Shown here in pieces: positions 40,038 through 41,313 of a DNA stretch of 41,313 nt (positions are counted from its first letter, which is position 1; every line of letters starts with the position of its first letter). The translations under genes were made by a program, and so were the position numbers. This stretch comes from Verrucomicrobiia bacterium (lineage in GTDB: Bacteria; Verrucomicrobiota; Verrucomicrobiia; Limisphaerales; UBA9464): the NCBI GenBank assembly GCA_019634635.1, contig JAHCBB010000040.1, positions 1-41,313 of the forward strand, given 5' to 3'. The notes under the pieces are model-generated. The model made no database searches and was not told the origin of the DNA. It saw only the letters and a program-made list of their open reading frames with translations.

Positions 40038-41012
40038 CTACCCCGCCGACTTCAGAAAGATCTCCTTCCGGTGATAGTCGAGGAAGTGGCGTTGGTCCGA
40101 ACTGAAAGGGCCGGTCAGCACCGGACGATCAACGGCCAATCCCATCCGCGTGAGCGATTCAGCGTCGGCAACTGGCGACACCAGGACGTTGCCTTCGTCC
40201 TCAAAACTGATGAAGCCGCGGTCGAACAGGTGATCAATCGTCGGGGTCAGCAGAAGCCCGTTGGATCCCACAAGACGCTCTTCATTGTTGGATTCGCGCC
40301 ACGGCTTGATGTGGCTTGCGACGAGATGGACTGGGTTGAACACGCCGGTGATCCGGCACTGGGCCTCGAAACGCGCCACGTTCTCCTTGAAACGACCCTG
40401 TCCACGGCGTGCCTGAATCAGGGCCCGTCGGGTGGTCTCGGGGATGCTATCGCTGTGGGCGATCCGGTCTTGCAGCCGGTCCTCCCACTCGACGAGTGCG
40501 AGCGGGTCCGCGATCAGCGACCCGGCTTCGCACACGGAGTGCTGGTCGAGAAGGGAAAGCAGGGCCGGTTCGGCAAGTTCGAGGAGACGGCGGGCGAGCG
40601 GATGGGAAATCTCGGAGAGGTAGGCGCCCTGGTTGCCGCGTCCCCCCGGCTGGATCGGCGAGTACTTTTCGGGCAATAGCGGGGCGACCTGCGGAGCGAC
40701 CCGAGCGATCCGGAGCGGGCGTTCAAACCGTCGGAAAGCAACGTCCACACGCCAGCCGCGCTGGTCCCACGCCTCGCCGACTTTTCCGAACTCGTCCGGC
40801 CGGGGGCACGAGTAACATGGAAGCTTGGCGACGCCGACCGCCTGCAGGTGGGCCTCTGCGAACGAGAAGATGAGATCCTCACGCTGGACCTCGCGAAGCG
40901 TCTCGTAGAAGTGATTGCGGGAGCCATCCCTCTTCCGCTTGGGACACCAGATGTACTGGCCTCCGAACTCCTCGGCGAAGGTCTGCTTGTGGTTGACCCA
41001 CCAGAACCGCAT
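40038..41012 (-). CDS. HNH endonuclease with EVE/PUA-like N-terminal domain (possible modified-DNA restriction)
   Basis: The 324-residue protein has an N-terminal part (1-110) beginning MRFWWVNHKQTF and containing YIWCPK, FYETLREVQREDLIFSF and HLQAVGVA. This resembles EVE/PUA-type domains that flip modified bases. The C-terminal HNH_2-type nuclease (about 217-285) has CRITGVFNPVHLVASHIKPW with His234, SNGLLLTPTIDHLFDRGF with Asn251 and His261, and FISFEDEG. Such two-domain proteins act in type IV-like restriction of modified foreign DNA. The middle (110-210) is a helical linker. The start at 41012 is favoured because the EVE-like domain begins at once; 41102 would add a Cys/Arg-rich leader. 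No methyltransferase is adjacent. Confidence 0.78.
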   Translation of the reverse strand: MRFWWVNHKQTFAEEFGGQYIWCPKRKRDGSRNHFYETLREVQREDLIFSFAEAHLQAVGVAKLPCYSCPRPDEFGKVGEAWDQRGWRVDVAFRRFERPLRIARVAPQVAPLLPEKYSPIQPGGRGNQGAYLSEISHPLARRLLELAEPALLSLLDQHSVCEAGSLIADPLALVEWEDRLQDRIAHSDSIPETTRRALIQARRGQGRFKENVARFEAQCRITGVFNPVHLVASHIKPWRESNNEERLVGSNGLLLTPTIDHLFDRGFISFEDEGNVLVSPVADAESLTRMGLAVDRPVLTGPFSSDQRHFLDYHRKEIFLKSAG

Positions 41013-41190
41013 TCCCCGGCCAGCGGAACACGCACACCGTCGGGCAGGCAAGGGGAACCGCAGCCGAGGCGGGTTTCTCGCGCCTTCGGTGTCATGACGC
41101 AAAGCGTCGTGGACTGCGCCAGCCCTCTGGCGCTCTGAGTCTTTGAACTTTTTGAACCTGTCACTCTAATATTCCCCAACGATTTCGCTC

Positions 41191-41313
41191 CTATTCCATT
41201 TGTAAAATGCCTGCCATGGGACGGCTGTGAATCTGATTCGGATCGGGCATGACGGTCAGTTGGATTTGGGCTTTGCGCCCACGTTGACCCGCTCCGCGGG
41301 CTTCGAAGCCGGC
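41191..41313 (-). other. Possible 3' end of a gene entering from the right
   Basis: On the minus strand the frame from the window edge is open for 40 codons and ends in TAG at 41191-41193, with a tail ending MAGILQME. The plus strand also has an open frame from a GTG at 41227 to the edge. Neither fragment is recognisable. The region 41130-41210 is the most AT-rich part of the window and may contain the promoter of the HNH gene. I see no clear -35/-10 pair. Confidence 0.2.

Noticed and set aside
41227..41313. A plus-strand gene starting at GTG 41227
   Set aside because: Only 29 codons before the window edge, no recognisable sequence, and a competing minus-strand open frame.

Overview
The window is about 41 kb of very GC-rich chromosomal DNA with short intergenic gaps and about 37 probable protein genes. 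I saw no rRNA, tRNA, CRISPR array or insertion sequence. The gene set points to a Gram-negative, didermic bacterium with an Mla/MCE lipid transporter, TonB/ExbB/ExbD and lipoproteins. The periplasmic two-propeller sensor kinase with LamG and carboxypeptidase-regulatory-like domains, the Tat-signal sugar isomerase, the beta-helix protein and the weak Shine-Dalgarno use fit Verrucomicrobiota, perhaps the Limisphaerales/Pedosphaerales side. That placement is inference, because there is no marker gene such as 16S.

Layout. 1-0.5 kb: a DUF433 antitoxin with a truncated DUF5615 toxin. 1.1-5.4 kb (+): a duplicated-domain lipoprotein, ResB and CcsA (cytochrome c maturation system II). 5.5-10.6 kb (-): aroB, an MFS permease, E3 (lpd) and E2 acyltransferase. 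10.9-11.8 kb (+): a Tat-exported xylose-isomerase-like barrel, followed by a repeat-bearing intergenic region. 12.3-14.6 kb (+): TonB-like, ExbB and ExbD. 14.6-17.5 kb (-): an SDR, a beta-helix protein and a GmhA-like isomerase. 17.6-25.4 kb (+): a small membrane protein, a WP-[LF]-[YF] repeat protein, a PPOX-fold protein, an Mla-type ABC transporter (permease, ATPase, MCE protein), an FHA protein, FabI and a radical SAM protein. 25.5-37.4 kb (-): a long leftward series of genes. 37.5-38.8 kb (+): a DUF3445 haem-demethylase-like protein and YajQ. 39.0-41.0 kb (-): an alpha/beta hydrolase and an HNH endonuclease with an EVE/PUA-like N-terminus.

The most interesting segment is the leftward series from 35.5 to 25.5 kb. 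In transcription order it encodes a PQQ-type propeller, a HemN/HemW-like radical SAM enzyme, a Tat-signal phosphotriesterase-family hydrolase, a UbiC-like chorismate lyase with its catalytic residues, a 46-residue Lys-rich peptide with a KLKDL...DIKGG leader-like motif and a Ser/Pro tail, a cysteine-rich GT9-like glycosyltransferase, and a 1475-residue sensor kinase. Overlapping stops and starts join radical SAM/PTE/UbiC-like and join GT9/kinase. I propose two testable systems here: a modified (possibly glycosylated) ribosomal peptide locus, and a small chorismate-linked pathway. I know of no described system with this combination, but I could not search.

Starts were moved inward from the longest open frame wherever the family's usual N-terminus, a signal peptide or a neighbouring gene argued for it.
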